Source of the DNA: Colwellia sp. C1TZA3
Lineage (GTDB): Bacteria > Pseudomonadota > Gammaproteobacteria > Enterobacterales > Alteromonadaceae
Reading direction: 5' to 3'
Assembly: GCF_007954265.1 (NCBI RefSeq)
Contig: NZ_VOLS01000037.1
Span: 1-42,364 of the forward strand
Length of the DNA: 42,364 bases
Shown here: piece by piece, positions 24,038-34,525 of the stretch
Numbering within the stretch: position 1 is the stretch's first letter
Layout: each line of letters opens with the position of its first letter
Notes under the pieces: generated by a model
Seen by the model: the letters and a program-made list of their open reading frames with translations, nothing else
What the model was told of the DNA's origin: nothing
Database searches by the model: none
Translations under genes and position numbers: made by a program

Positions 24038-25807
24038 ATGAGCAATACTCAAGAAAATAATACCGAACACAACGCCAAAACCAATACTGAAAAAATGCCA
24101 TTAGATACGGCACAGCAAAATCAACAGCCTGGTGCTGTTGTCACTATCACTGAGAGCTTAAGTTATCAAAGTGATCCACTGGCAGTCTTTCACACACTTT
24201 GTGCTGAAAAAGAAAACACCCTGTTACTAGAGTCAGCAGAAGTTGATAAAAAGCATCAACTAAAAAGTTTACTGCTAACCGATACCGCGGTTAAGATTGT
24301 TTGTAATGGTCATATAGTTAGCTTTACTGCCTTAAGTAAAAACGGCGAAAATGCTCTTACCTTTGCTAAACAATCCTTAGCATCAGTCGCATCAATTACC
24401 GGTGACAACCAAACCTTTACAGCAAGCTTTTCACAAGTAACTGAACAATTAGATGAACGTTCACGCCTACTGGCTGTTAACCCATTTCAGAGTTTACGCT
24501 TGTTTAACCAACTTAAAAACACCAACAAACACCCATTTGCAGTCTTTCTTGGTGGCGCCTTTGCCTTTGATATGATGGCCATGAGTGAGTCATTACCTGA
24601 GGTTGCTGATGGCGAAAATTCCTGTCCTGACTTTGTTTATTATCTCGCAGAAACTCTGATTATTATTGATCATGAAAAACGGTCAAGTGAAGTGATCACT
24701 AACCAGTTTACCGGCACAGGTTATCAAGCAGCCAAAACAGCAGCATTAGGCAGAATCAAACAAATAAAAGCTAGCTTATGTACTGATATCACCGCTACAT
24801 TTGAGCTTAAATCTTTAGAGGTTGATGCCAACGCAAATACTCATTTGAGCGCTGATTCAAAGATAAGTGCAAATGAGCATAATGCACTGAGCTGTGACAT
24901 CGACGATAACGCTTTCTGTCAAATAGTAAATGACTTAAAAGAGAACATTTTAGCCGGTGATATTTTTCAGGTCGTTCCCTCTCGCACCTTTAGCCTGACT
25001 TGCTCAAATAACCTTAACGCCTATAAAGCCTTAAAGCAGAGTAACCCAAGTCCTTACATGTTTTATTTGCAAGATAGTGAATTTTGTATCTTTGGTGCCT
25101 CTCCAGAGTCAGCGCTTAAATATCAACAAAGTAACCGACAAGTAGAAATTTACCCTATTGCCGGTACGCGTCCACGGGGGCTTAACCCTGATGGCAGCTT
25201 ATCCCCCGACTTAGATAGCCGTATCGAATTGGACTTGCGATTAGATAAAAAGGAATTAGCTGAGCACATTATGTTGGTTGATTTAGCCCGCAATGATATT
25301 GCACGTGTTAGCCAACCTGGCACCCGTCACGTAGCTGACTTATTAAAGGTTGATAGATATTCCCATGTCATGCATTTGGTTTCTCGTGTCTGCGGCACAT
25401 TAGAAGATGAATTAGACGCACTGCATGCTTATCAAGCTTGCATGAATATGGGCACCTTATCGGGCGCACCAAAAGTAAAAGCAACATCATTAATACGTGA
25501 AGTTGAAGGTAAACGCCGTGGCAGTTATGGCGGCGCTGTCGGTTATTTAACTGGCGAAGGTGATATGGATACCTGCATTGTTATTCGCTCAGCCTTTGTG
25601 AAAAATAAGCGCGCACAAATTCAAGCTGGTGCCGGCGTAGTTTTTGATTCTGATCCACAATCTGAAACCAACGAAACCCGACAAAAAGCGCAAGCGGTGA
25701 TCAGTGCGATTAAGGAAGCAGAAGGTAAAGTATTGATAATTTCTCATCAAGAAAGAGCTAAAACAATAGTGAATAGCGAAACATTACAGCAGGAGGTGAA
25801 ATCATGA
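24038..25807 (+). CDS. trpE: Anthranilate synthase component I
   Basis: A 589-residue enzyme making anthranilate from chorismate with ammonia delivered by TrpG; the first committed step to tryptophan. LLLESAEVD (residues 62-70) is the feedback-inhibition motif, with Ser66 matching the Ser40 of enterobacterial TrpE. Catalytic blocks include GDIFQVVPSRTF, PSPYMFYLQ, GASPES, YPIAGTRPRG, and LVDLARNDIARV. The first 35 residues are an additional hydrophilic tail compared with E. coli. GTAGGAA precedes the ATG at 24038. The stop overlaps trpG (ATGA). Confidence 0.96.
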   Translation: MSNTQENNTEHNAKTNTEKMPLDTAQQNQQPGAVVTITESLSYQSDPLAVFHTLCAEKENTLLLESAEVDKKHQLKSLLLTDTAVKIVCNGHIVSFTALSKNGENALTFAKQSLASVASITGDNQTFTASFSQVTEQLDERSRLLAVNPFQSLRLFNQLKNTNKHPFAVFLGGAFAFDMMAMSESLPEVADGENSCPDFVYYLAETLIIIDHEKRSSEVITNQFTGTGYQAAKTAALGRIKQIKASLCTDITATFELKSLEVDANANTHLSADSKISANEHNALSCDIDDNAFCQIVNDLKENILAGDIFQVVPSRTFSLTCSNNLNAYKALKQSNPSPYMFYLQDSEFCIFGASPESALKYQQSNRQVEIYPIAGTRPRGLNPDGSLSPDLDSRIELDLRLDKKELAEHIMLVDLARNDIARVSQPGTRHVADLLKVDRYSHVMHLVSRVCGTLEDELDALHAYQACMNMGTLSGAPKVKATSLIREVEGKRRGSYGGAVGYLTGEGDMDTCIVIRSAFVKNKRAQIQAGAGVVFDSDPQSETNETRQKAQAVISAIKEAEGKVLIISHQERAKTIVNSETLQQEVKS

Positions 25808-26526
25808 AATCATCTGACCTTTTAACAGACACTTTACCCGGCTCTTTATCTAACACTTTGCCAGAAATTGTCATGCTAGATAACCTCGACTCATTCACCT
25901 ATAATTTAGTTGATGAATTTCGTTGTTTAGGCTATCAGCATACCATTTACCGCAATACTTTAAGCGCTGACTTTATTTTTCAAAAGCTGCAAGAGAAACA
26001 GCAAAGCAACAGCGCAGGTGTTATTCTAGTACTTTCACCTGGGCCAGGCGACCCAACACATGCCGGTTGTTTAATGGCGTTACTAAAACTTTGCGCGGGA
26101 ACATTCCCTATACTGGGTATTTGCTTGGGACATCAGGCATTAATTCAACATTATGGCGGCGTTATAACGCGCGCACCTGAAGTGGTGCATGGTAAATCGT
26201 CAAACATCATCCACAACGAAGTAGGTGCCTTCAACAATATTGCTAGTCCTTTACCTGTAGCGCGTTATCATTCACTTGTTGCCAGTGTTATGCCGAAACA
26301 ATTAACCATGACCGCACAGGTTAGTTTACTGCACAACAATGAGGAAATTATTTTACCGATGGCCATCGAACATAGCACTGATGCCGCCATTGGTTTTCAA
26401 TTTCATCCTGAATCAATACTCACCACCTTTGGCACCAACTTATTAGCGCAAAGCCTACGTCACCTATCAGCTTTAGCCAATAAAAGCCTTTATAAAGCAA
26501 ACGGGAATGCTCATGACAACCACTGA
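25804..26526 (+). CDS. trpG: Anthranilate synthase component II (glutamine amidotransferase)
   Basis: A 240-residue class I glutamine amidotransferase supplying ammonia to TrpE. Cys107 in GICLGHQA is the nucleophile; His201 and Glu203 in FQFHPES complete the triad. SPGPGDP is the oxyanion region. It is separate from trpD, unlike E. coli where TrpG and TrpD are fused. AGGAGGTGA before the ATG is a strong ribosome site. About 20 residues precede the conserved EIVMLDNLDSFTYNLV. Confidence 0.96.
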   Translation: MKSSDLLTDTLPGSLSNTLPEIVMLDNLDSFTYNLVDEFRCLGYQHTIYRNTLSADFIFQKLQEKQQSNSAGVILVLSPGPGDPTHAGCLMALLKLCAGTFPILGICLGHQALIQHYGGVITRAPEVVHGKSSNIIHNEVGAFNNIASPLPVARYHSLVASVMPKQLTMTAQVSLLHNNEEIILPMAIEHSTDAAIGFQFHPESILTTFGTNLLAQSLRHLSALANKSLYKANGNAHDNH

Positions 26527-27613
26527 ACTTAGTAGCACAACATCAAAAGATACTCGGGCAGTAAGTAACGATGACATGACTCATAGTGCACTTAATACCT
26601 TAGTTGACGGTTATTCATTAACCCAGCAGCAAAGCCAAGATGTATTTGAACAAGTGATCAATGGCCACGTTGCCCCTGAACGATTAGCGGCGATACTCAC
26701 TGCATTAAAAATAAAAGGTGAAACACCGGCTGAAATTGCTGGCGCTGCAATGGCAATTCGAGATAATGCCACGCCTTTTCCAAACCAAACCAACAGCGTT
26801 GCTGATTGTGTTGGTACGGGTGGCGATGGTGCAAATACCATTAATATCTCCACCACAGCGGCTATTTTAGCGGCGGCTTGTGGTTTAAAAATGGCTAAAC
26901 ATGGTAATCGAAGTATCTCCAGTATGTCGGGCTCTGCCGATTTACTCGAAGCGTTCGGTGTTAACTTAACCATGTCACCTGAAGTAGCGAGTCAATGCTT
27001 GGCACAAGCCAACATCTGTTTTTTATATGCGCCGGCTTATCATAGTGGCTTTAAACATGCAGCCCCTGTACGTAAAGCCATGGCAATTAGAACACTGTTC
27101 AATATTCTAGGTCCCTTAGTCAACCCTGCAAAACCTGATATTATGTTACTCGGTGTTTATATACCTGAGCTCATTACCCCAATAGCTCAAGCCTTATTAC
27201 TTACCGGTGTTAAACACGCGTGGGTAGTTCACGGTAGTGGATTAGACGAAATAGCCTTGCACGGCAAAACACAGGTTACTGAGATTCATCATGGTGTATT
27301 AGCTAAAAAAGAAATTTCACCCGCAGACTTTGGTTTAAAAAACTATACATTAGCTGATATTAAAGGTGGAACACCGCAAGAAAACGCCGATATTATTCAA
27401 GCCATATTGGCCGGCAAAGGCCAAGAAGCACACAATTGTGCGGTGGTAATTAACTGCGCGGCGCTACTTTATTTACATCGCGAGCAATTAAATGGCCAAG
27501 CAGATACTTTATTATTAGCGGCGCAACATGCCGCAAAAGTGCTTGCTTCTGGTGCCGCCACAAAAACATTAGCAGACTTAGTTCGACTATCAAATTCCGG
27601 AGCAGCAGCATAA
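26507..27613 (+). CDS. trpD: Anthranilate phosphoribosyltransferase
   Basis: A 368-residue enzyme transferring phosphoribosyl to anthranilate. DCVGTGGDGANTINIST (about residues 100-116) binds PRPP, and KHGNRSISS is the second conserved block. The first 25 residues are variable. Two ATGs (26507 and 26513) lie inside the end of trpG; the first is used here. The TAA stop overlaps the trpCF ATG by one base (TAATG), so the genes are tightly coupled. Confidence 0.95.
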   Translation: MLMTTTELSSTTSKDTRAVSNDDMTHSALNTLVDGYSLTQQQSQDVFEQVINGHVAPERLAAILTALKIKGETPAEIAGAAMAIRDNATPFPNQTNSVADCVGTGGDGANTINISTTAAILAAACGLKMAKHGNRSISSMSGSADLLEAFGVNLTMSPEVASQCLAQANICFLYAPAYHSGFKHAAPVRKAMAIRTLFNILGPLVNPAKPDIMLLGVYIPELITPIAQALLLTGVKHAWVVHGSGLDEIALHGKTQVTEIHHGVLAKKEISPADFGLKNYTLADIKGGTPQENADIIQAILAGKGQEAHNCAVVINCAALLYLHREQLNGQADTLLLAAQHAAKVLASGAATKTLADLVRLSNSGAAA

Positions 27614-29001
27614 TGAGTAACATTCTTGAGCAAATCGTCGATAATCGACGTATTGAGATAGCACAACTAAAAAAAGACCTGCCTTTAGCCAGCTTTATTG
27701 ATGGCTTAACGCCGTCAAAAAAAGACATGTATCAGGCATTAACACGCACAGCAGAAAAACCTTACGCCGGCTTTGTTTTAGAATGTAAAAAAGCCTCGCC
27801 ATCGAAAGGCATAATTAGAGCCGATTTTAATGCTGGGGAAATTGGCGGTATTTATGATAAATATGCCGCAGCAATTTCAGTACTCACCGAACGTAAATAT
27901 TTTCAAGGCGACTTTAACTATCTTAAGACAGTAAGTGACTTAGTCAGCTGCCCGGTACTAAATAAAGACTTTTTCTTTGACACCTATCAAGTTTATTTAG
28001 CACGACACTATGGTGCTGACGCCGTATTATTGATGTTAAGCGTACTCAATGATGAAGAATATAATGAATTAGCCGCGGTTGCTCGGTCATTAAATTTAGC
28101 CATATTAACCGAAGTGTCAAATGAAGAAGAATGTCAGCGCGCTATTACCTTAGACGCAAAACTTATTGGTATTAATAATCGTAATTTACGTGATCTTTCT
28201 ACTGATATTTCACGTACCTTTGACTTAGCGCCAACACTACCGGATGATCGTATCGTTATTTCTGAATCGGGCATTTATCACAATGCACAAGTAAGAGAAC
28301 TTGCGCCTGCCGTTGATGGCTTCTTAGTGGGCAGCTCTGTCATGGCTGAAGACGATATTGACCTAGCTTGTCGACAACTTATATTTGGTCATCATAAAGT
28401 TTGCGGCTTAACCCGCCCAGAGCATGCGAGCTTTGCTATTGAGGCAGGTGCAGAATTTGGTGGTCTTATTTTTGCTGAAAAATCACCTCGATGTATTGAT
28501 AAAGTGCAAGCTAAAGCCATTATTAAGCAAAACCCAAGTTTAAAATATGTTGGCGTATTTGTTAATCACTCTCAAGAAATTGTGCTTGAATTAGCGCATG
28601 ATTTACAGCTTAGTGCCGTGCAGTTACATGGTCAAGAAAGCCAAGAGTACATTGATAGCTTAAGGGAAAAGCTAGCCCCTAGTTGTCAAATATTCAAAGC
28701 CTTAGCTGTAGAGCAAACAGTACCAACACTGCCAAAAAATGTTGATCATATTGTACTTGATGGCAAAAGTGCTGGTAGTGGTGAATGCTTTAATTGGCAA
28801 GCGCTAGCAGATAGTGAGCAAGACTTATCTCGTTGCTTTTTAGCGGGTGGCTTACAACTCGATAATGTCAGCCAAGCTTGTGAGCAGCTGAGCAACCAAG
28901 AATTATTTGGCTTAGATATCAACTCAGGTGTTGAGTCTAGCCCAGGCATTAAATGTCGCGATAAACTTCAACAAGTTTTCGCCAAAATACGGAATTATTA
29001 A
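27613..29001 (+). CDS. trpCF: Bifunctional indole-3-glycerol phosphate synthase / phosphoribosylanthranilate isomerase
   Basis: A 462-residue fusion catalysing two successive steps. The TrpC barrel (about residues 1-257) has [24 protein letters not shown] and SESGI. The TrpF barrel (about 258-462) begins [10 protein letters not shown], whose Cys is the general base, and has [15 protein letters not shown] with the catalytic Asp. The fusion is usual in gammaproteobacteria. The order after trpD and before trpB is standard. Confidence 0.96.
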   Translation: MSNILEQIVDNRRIEIAQLKKDLPLASFIDGLTPSKKDMYQALTRTAEKPYAGFVLECKKASPSKGIIRADFNAGEIGGIYDKYAAAISVLTERKYFQGDFNYLKTVSDLVSCPVLNKDFFFDTYQVYLARHYGADAVLLMLSVLNDEEYNELAAVARSLNLAILTEVSNEEECQRAITLDAKLIGINNRNLRDLSTDISRTFDLAPTLPDDRIVISESGIYHNAQVRELAPAVDGFLVGSSVMAEDDIDLACRQLIFGHHKVCGLTRPEHASFAIEAGAEFGGLIFAEKSPRCIDKVQAKAIIKQNPSLKYVGVFVNHSQEIVLELAHDLQLSAVQLHGQESQEYIDSLREKLAPSCQIFKALAVEQTVPTLPKNVDHIVLDGKSAGSGECFNWQALADSEQDLSRCFLAGGLQLDNVSQACEQLSNQELFGLDINSGVESSPGIKCRDKLQQVFAKIRNY

Positions 29002-29002
29002 C

Positions 29003-30250
29003 ATGTTAAAATCAACAACTGAAAATCAGGTTAAAAAAACTTTACCCGCCTACTTTGGTGAATTTGGTGGTATGTTTGTCGGTGAATTGCTGGTACCCGC
29101 TTTAGAGCAACTTGAACAAGCATTTATTGAATCACAAACTGATGAAGCTTTTTTAAAAGAGTTTAATAAACTACTAACAAGTTATGCTGGCCGCCCTACG
29201 CCGCTAACCTTGTGTCGTAATATTGTTAAAAACCCACTAGCGAAAATATACTTAAAACGTGAAGATTTATTGCATGGCGGTGCCCATAAAACCAATCAAG
29301 TGTTAGGACAAGCATTATTAGCAAAGCGTATGGGTAAAACTGAAGTTATTGCTGAAACAGGCGCTGGCCAACATGGTGTTGCCAGTGCAATAGCCTGCTC
29401 ATTACTAGGCTTAAAATGTCGAGTTTATATGGGCGCTGTTGATTGTCAGCGTCAACAACCTAATGTTTTTCGCATGCAATTAATGGGAGCTGAAGTTATA
29501 CCTGTAACCGCAGGTAGTGGCACACTTAAAGATGCAGTAAATGAAGCCTTACGTGACTGGTCTGCTAATTATGAAAACTCTCATTACTTATTAGGTACTG
29601 CTGCAGGTCCTCATCCATTCCCAACTATTGTACGTGAATTTCAAAAAATGATTGGGGAAGAGTCTAAACAGCAATTACTTGCTGAAGAAGGTCGTTTACC
29701 CGATTACGTTATTGCCTGTGTTGGTGGCGGCTCTAACGCCATTGGTATGTTCCATGACTTTATTGGTGACGAAGAAGTCAAACTTATTGGCGTTGAAGCT
29801 GGCGGCAAGGGTACTGACACCTCGCTACATGGCGCAACCTTGGTAGCTGGCACTAAAGGGATGTTACATGGTAACTATACCTACATCATGCAAGACAAAG
29901 TTGGCCAAATTGAAGAGTCTTACTCTGTATCAGCTGGCCTAGACTACCCTGCTGTTGGTCCACAACATGCACAATTGAAAGATTCTGGTCGTGCGCAATA
30001 TGTTGCCATAAACGATGATGAAGCCCTAGAAGCATTTCAACTACTTGCACGTAGTGAAGGTATCATTCCAGCATTAGAGCCTTCTCATGCCTTAGCCTAC
30101 GCCTTAAAAGTCGCTGAGCAAGCGACTGAAGAAACCATTATCTTGGTTAACATGTCTGGTCGAGGTGATAAAGATTTAGCCCATGTAAACGCGATCATAT
30201 CGCCTGAAACTGCTGAAAAAAGTACAGTAAAACATCGAGGAGAGGCATAA
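29003..30250 (+). CDS. trpB: Tryptophan synthase beta chain
   Basis: A 415-residue PLP enzyme condensing indole with serine. Lys96 in GGAHKTNQ forms the Schiff base; [18 protein letters not shown] (phosphate cup) and LSGRGDKD-like NMSGRGDKD are present. The frame is open from 28928 within trpCF, but ATG at 29003, two bases after the trpCF stop and with GGAA upstream, gives the standard N-terminus ([14 protein letters not shown]). The stop overlaps trpA by one base. Confidence 0.96.
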   Translation: MLKSTTENQVKKTLPAYFGEFGGMFVGELLVPALEQLEQAFIESQTDEAFLKEFNKLLTSYAGRPTPLTLCRNIVKNPLAKIYLKREDLLHGGAHKTNQVLGQALLAKRMGKTEVIAETGAGQHGVASAIACSLLGLKCRVYMGAVDCQRQQPNVFRMQLMGAEVIPVTAGSGTLKDAVNEALRDWSANYENSHYLLGTAAGPHPFPTIVREFQKMIGEESKQQLLAEEGRLPDYVIACVGGGSNAIGMFHDFIGDEEVKLIGVEAGGKGTDTSLHGATLVAGTKGMLHGNYTYIMQDKVGQIEESYSVSAGLDYPAVGPQHAQLKDSGRAQYVAINDDEALEAFQLLARSEGIIPALEPSHALAYALKVAEQATEETIILVNMSGRGDKDLAHVNAIISPETAEKSTVKHRGEA

Positions 30251-31089
30251 TGTCCCAAGCAAAAAATCTGGGTAGTCGTTATGACCAAACCTTTGAAAAA
30301 TTAGCCGCAAATAATGAAGGGGCATTTATCCCTTTTGTGATCATTGGTGACCCCAATGCTGAGCAATCTTTTGCCCTAATTAAAACACTGATTGACGCTG
30401 GCGCTGATGCTTTAGAGCTGGGCATGCCGTTTTCTGATCCTAGTGCTGACGGTATTGTCATTCAAATGGCAGCACTGCGGTCATTAAAAGCTAATACCAA
30501 TACCGATGTTTGTTTAGATATTTTAGCTAAAGTTCGTGCCTATGCACCTGACATACCGATGGGCTTGTTACTTTATGGCAACTTAGTCTTTGCCCGCGGC
30601 ATTAATAATTTTTATCACGATGTAGCTACTGCTGGTGTCGATTCTGTGCTTATTGCCGACTTACCGATACGTGAAAGTGAACCCTTTAGACAAGCGGCAA
30701 TCGCCAACGGCGTGGCACCCATTTTTATCGCCCCACCTAACGCAAGTGAAGACACCCTAGAAAAAGTAGCACAGTATGGTGCTGGCTATACCTATGTCTT
30801 GAGCCGCGTTGGTGTTACCGGTACAGAAACAGAAGCAGAAATGACCGGCCATAAACTTATTCATATCTTGGAGAAATACCAAGCTGCACCAGCGGTTATG
30901 GGCTTTGGTATATCAAAACCTGAACAAGTAAAAGCCGCATTGGCAACCGGTGCAAAAGGCGCTATTAGTGGCTCTGCCGTTGTTAAAATCATTGAAAGAA
31001 ATCTTGATGATAACGATAATATGCTGAAAGAATTAACCCAGTTTATCAGTGCAATGAAACTAGCTACTAAGTTAAAAGTTAAAAGTTAA
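30250..31089 (+). CDS. trpA: Tryptophan synthase alpha chain
   Basis: A 279-residue TIM barrel releasing indole from indole-3-glycerol phosphate and channelling it to TrpB. Glu56 (LELGMPFSDP) and Asp67 (ADG) correspond to the catalytic Glu49 and Asp60 of E. coli. The loop around them reads SDPSADGIVIQ where most TrpA proteins have SDPLADGPTIQ or very similar, so two usually invariant positions differ. The last codons fall in a 7-bp tandem repeat. It is the final gene of the operon, followed by a strong terminator. Confidence 0.95.
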   Translation: MSQAKNLGSRYDQTFEKLAANNEGAFIPFVIIGDPNAEQSFALIKTLIDAGADALELGMPFSDPSADGIVIQMAALRSLKANTNTDVCLDILAKVRAYAPDIPMGLLLYGNLVFARGINNFYHDVATAGVDSVLIADLPIRESEPFRQAAIANGVAPIFIAPPNASEDTLEKVAQYGAGYTYVLSRVGVTGTETEAEMTGHKLIHILEKYQAAPAVMGFGISKPEQVKAALATGAKGAISGSAVVKIIERNLDDNDNMLKELTQFISAMKLATKLKVKS

Positions 31090-31098
31090 AAGTTAAAA
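31068..31098. repeat. 7-bp tandem repeat over the trpA stop
   Basis: About four consecutive copies of the heptamer AGTTAAA (TAAGTTAAAAGTTAAAAGTT and onward) cover the end of trpA and its stop codon. The unit is not a multiple of three, so copy-number change would alter the last residues and the stop position. Confidence 0.8.
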
Positions 31099-31151
31099 AT
31101 AGCACTCTGTTTTAAGTTTTGAGCTGTCAGTTAACAAATAATGCTTAATTT

Positions 31152-31190
31152 AAAAAAGCTCATAAGATTGCCTTATGAGCTTTTTTATTT
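31152..31190 (+). terminator. Terminator of the trp operon
   Basis: A perfect 15-bp stem AAAAAAGCTCATAAG (31152-31166) and CTTATGAGCTTTTTT (31172-31186), loop ATTGC, with more T residues after it. It could also act for transcripts coming from the opposite side, i.e. from glnS. Confidence 0.9.
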
Positions 31191-31285
31191 TTTATAACTT
31201 AACTGACACGATCACCCATAGGTTCAACGTAAGCCCGACCTACAAAACAATCGCCCAACACGACATAATCACCCATAGGCCCGAT

Positions 31286-31429
31286 GTAGGTTGGACTTTA
31301 GTCCATCAAGTTAAATGAAATTTAACCGCTCTTTGGCGTAAAAGCTGATCTACAAAGAACCAACAAATGTCTTTTAGCCCATCACGTTAATTGCGCGCTA
31401 AACGGTTGACGGACTAAAGTCCGACCTAC
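31286..31429. repeat. Single BIME-like REP pair between trp operon and glnS
   Basis: One direct T-type hairpin (GTAGGT then TGGACT-TT-AGTCCA, from 31286), its companion hairpin GTTAAAT-GAA-ATTTAAC, and one inverted C-type hairpin (CGGACT-AA-AGTCCG, then CCTAC, 31408-31429). This shows a unit outside an array. It lies between the 3' ends of two convergent genes. Confidence 0.85.
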
Positions 31430-31446
31430 AAAAGAGCAAGTGATTG

Positions 31447-33129
31447 CTAGCCTGATATTTTTGCCCAGGTGTCACGTAAACCTACTGTGCGGTTAAATAC
31501 TAACTTACCTTGTTCTGTATCCTGTGCTGATATCTTATTATCTAAACAGAAGTAACCTTGACGCTCAAACTGAAATGCTTGCTCAGGCTTCGCTGCTGCT
31601 AAATAAGGCTCTACTTTCGCGTTAGTGATAATGGTCAACGAATCAGGATTCATTACACTATGAAAGTCTTCTGCGGCACCTGGGTTTGGTACAGAAAACA
31701 AACGCTCATACAGACGAATTTCTGCATCAAGGCTTTGCGCTGCCGCAACCCAATGAATAACACCTTTTGGCTTAGTGCCATCGGTTGGGTTTTTACCTAA
31801 AGTTTCGGTGTCATATTGGCAATAAACTGTCGTTACCTTGCCATCTTCATCTTTATCACAACGCGTAGCGGTTACTACATAAGCACCACGTAAACGTACT
31901 GCTTTATCTAGCACTAAACGTTTGTATTTTTTATTAGCTTCTTCACGAAAATCTTCTGCTTCAATGTAAAGTACTTTAGCAAATGGCACAATACGGGTAC
32001 CAAAACTCTCATCGCTAGGATGATTTTTAACATTGAGGTTTTCAACAGTATCGGCTGGATAGTTTTCAATCACTAACTTAATCGGGTCAAGCACGGCCAT
32101 AGCTCGTGGGGCATTGTCGTTTAAATCTTCACGAATACACGCTTCTAAAACACTCATTTCAACCGTGTTATCCATTTTTGTTACGCCAATACGCTTAGCA
32201 AATTCGCGTAATGAGCCAGGCGTAAAGCCTTTGCGACGAAAGCCAGCGATGGTGGGCATACGAGGATCATCCCAACCACTGACTAACTTCTCTTCCACAA
32301 GATTATTCAGCTTACGTTTGCTCATCACGGTATATTCAAGATTTAGGCGTGAAAACTCATATTGACGAGGTCTACTTTCAATTGAAATATTGTCGATAAC
32401 CCAATCATACAAACGACGATTATCTTGAAATTCAAGCGTACATATTGAGTGGGTAATACCTTCAATAGCATCTGAAATACAATGGGTAAAATCGTACATT
32501 GGATAGATGCACCACTTATCAGCTGTTTGATGGTGATGAGCAAATTTAACCCGATAAATAATCGGATCACGCATGCACATAAAGCTTGACGCCATGTCAA
32601 TTTTAGCGCGCAGCGCACACTGTCCCTCTTTAAAGTCACCTGCTTTCATTTTTTCAAATAAAGCTAGGTTCTCTTCAACTGACGTTTCACGGTAAGGACT
32701 GTTTTTACCTGCTTGCTTTAACGTGCCACGATACTCGCGTGTTTCTTCCGCATTTAAAAAGCAAACGTAAGCTAAATCTTTTTCAATAAGCTCAACCGCA
32801 TAACCATATAAGCTATCAAAATAATCTGACGAATAATGAATATTACCCGCCCATTCAAACCCTAACCATTTAACGTCTGCTTGAATAGAATTTACATAAT
32901 CAATATCTTCTTTTTCAGGGTTAGTGTCATCAAAACGCAAGTTACATAGCCCTTGATAGTCTTGAGCAATACCAAAGTTTAAACAAATGGCTTTCGCATG
33001 ACCAATATGTAAATAACCATTTGGCTCAGGTGGGAAACGAGTTTGTACTTGGCTATGCTTACCACTAGCAAGATCGGCATCAATAATTTGACGAATAAAA
33101 TTTGTTGGACGGTTTTCTACTTCCGACAT
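31447..33129 (-). CDS. glnS: Glutaminyl-tRNA synthetase
   Basis: A 560-residue class I aminoacyl-tRNA synthetase. [15 protein letters not shown] holds the HIGH motif (residues 41-44), and [11 protein letters not shown] is the KMSKS equivalent. The C-terminal beta-barrel anticodon-binding domain is complete. The frame extends to 33162, but the [17 protein letters not shown] start at 33129 matches the family. It acts in the cytoplasm charging tRNA-Gln. Its 3' end faces the trp operon with a REP unit between. Confidence 0.96.
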   Translation of the reverse strand: MSEVENRPTNFIRQIIDADLASGKHSQVQTRFPPEPNGYLHIGHAKAICLNFGIAQDYQGLCNLRFDDTNPEKEDIDYVNSIQADVKWLGFEWAGNIHYSSDYFDSLYGYAVELIEKDLAYVCFLNAEETREYRGTLKQAGKNSPYRETSVEENLALFEKMKAGDFKEGQCALRAKIDMASSFMCMRDPIIYRVKFAHHHQTADKWCIYPMYDFTHCISDAIEGITHSICTLEFQDNRRLYDWVIDNISIESRPRQYEFSRLNLEYTVMSKRKLNNLVEEKLVSGWDDPRMPTIAGFRRKGFTPGSLREFAKRIGVTKMDNTVEMSVLEACIREDLNDNAPRAMAVLDPIKLVIENYPADTVENLNVKNHPSDESFGTRIVPFAKVLYIEAEDFREEANKKYKRLVLDKAVRLRGAYVVTATRCDKDEDGKVTTVYCQYDTETLGKNPTDGTKPKGVIHWVAAAQSLDAEIRLYERLFSVPNPGAAEDFHSVMNPDSLTIITNAKVEPYLAAAKPEQAFQFERQGYFCLDNKISAQDTEQGKLVFNRTVGLRDTWAKISG

Positions 33130-33410
33130 CCACAGAACCCCTAAAAAATTTAAATAATACAATTACAAATATTATATCAATAGAATTACCCAGAGCCCAC
33201 CTAAAGAATATATATTCTGCGATCAAAGGAAGATATAAGCTAACTTGTTCGCTTAAAACATCATTTTGTACTCGCTATCACTTACTCAGTACTAAAACTT
33301 ACCAGCTGTGCAATATCATTAAGAACATAATCGCTCAAGAAAAATACATTCACATCCCATCAATATGTTGTTATGTTGTTTATAATTATCCTTTATTGTT
33401 AACCGTATTA

Positions 33411-34355
33411 ATGTCTGAATGCTCATCTGTTGAAACAACACTTTCATCTAACAATTTACTCCTTAAAAATGCTCAACAATGGCAACAACAATCTAACAGT
33501 GCGCTGACCGTTAATGGTTATTATCGCCCAGGAGTTAAAAACGCCAAACGTATTCACTTGCTACACGGTAATGGCTTTTCCGCCATGACCTTAGCCGCCA
33601 TGGCATCACAATTACCCAAAGACTGGTCAATTTGGTTAACTGATGCGCCCGGTCATGGCTATTCAACACAACCAACAACAAAAATGCCAAACTGGCAAAA
33701 AATGGCTAATACCATCGCTGATGCAATTTATCTTCAAGCCAATGTTAAAGAAAACGGACCTTTGATCGGTATTGGACATTCAATGGGTGGTGTTATAACG
33801 CTACTAGCCGCCGTTAAATATCCAGATTTATTCAGTGAAATTATTTTACTCGATCCAGTTTTATTTCAAACTGAGATAATTATAGCGCAGCAGCTTATGC
33901 AAGTGACTGGCGCGTGGCGCAGAGTTGCACTAGTTAAGTCCGTCACTAATCGCACTGCAACGTGGCCAAGTTTAGCTGTTATGAAAGAAAATATTGCGGG
34001 AAAATCTCTTTATAAAGCCTGGCATCCACAGGTAGTAAGCGATTATTGCGCGTTTTCCACTAATGTTGGGCATCAGCATGGCGTTGAGCTCAGTTGTCAG
34101 CCAACTTGGGAAGCTTCAATTTTTGGCTCTTATCCAAAAGGACTATGGCGAGCAATATACAAAATAAAGATCCCCGTAGAGATATTAGTGGCCAATAAAA
34201 GCTATTTATTTATTCCTAAAGCGGTAAAAAGAGCAGCAAAAATCAATAAAGATATTCAATGGCAAAAGTTCGGCCGACATCACTGTTTCCCTATGGAGCA
34301 GCCAGCAGAAACAGCAAAAGCCATTACTGATTTAATAATCTCAAAGCATTGGTAA
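33411..34355 (+). CDS. Alpha/beta hydrolase
   Basis: A 314-residue alpha/beta-fold hydrolase. LLHGNGFS forms the oxyanion hole, IGIGHSMGGVI the nucleophile elbow with its Ser, and KFGRHHCFPMEQP near the C-terminus supplies the catalytic His. The substrate cannot be told. The frame is open from 33102 but the preceding 103 residues do not resemble a protein and run across the glnS start, so I use the ATG at 33411, which has no good ribosome site. It is a single gene divergent from glnS. No signal peptide. Confidence 0.8.
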   Translation: MSECSSVETTLSSNNLLLKNAQQWQQQSNSALTVNGYYRPGVKNAKRIHLLHGNGFSAMTLAAMASQLPKDWSIWLTDAPGHGYSTQPTTKMPNWQKMANTIADAIYLQANVKENGPLIGIGHSMGGVITLLAAVKYPDLFSEIILLDPVLFQTEIIIAQQLMQVTGAWRRVALVKSVTNRTATWPSLAVMKENIAGKSLYKAWHPQVVSDYCAFSTNVGHQHGVELSCQPTWEASIFGSYPKGLWRAIYKIKIPVEILVANKSYLFIPKAVKRAAKINKDIQWQKFGRHHCFPMEQPAETAKAITDLIISKHW

Positions 34356-34525
34356 TGTAACAAATAAAGCTTGTAAAGTTGCGTTGTAAGCATTTTATCA
34401 CTTAGATAATTAAAATTAGTAGCTTACCTTTCTACTCAAAAGTATAAGTAGTACAGATATATGCTGCAGTGGTCATTTTTGTGCTACCTTTAACTGACTG
34501 ATATTATATCTACATGGATGTTTAA

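Noticed and set aside
33102-33410. N-terminal extension of the alpha/beta hydrolase frame
   Set aside because: It runs across the glnS start and has no family-like features; the ATG at 33411 gives a normal hydrolase length.
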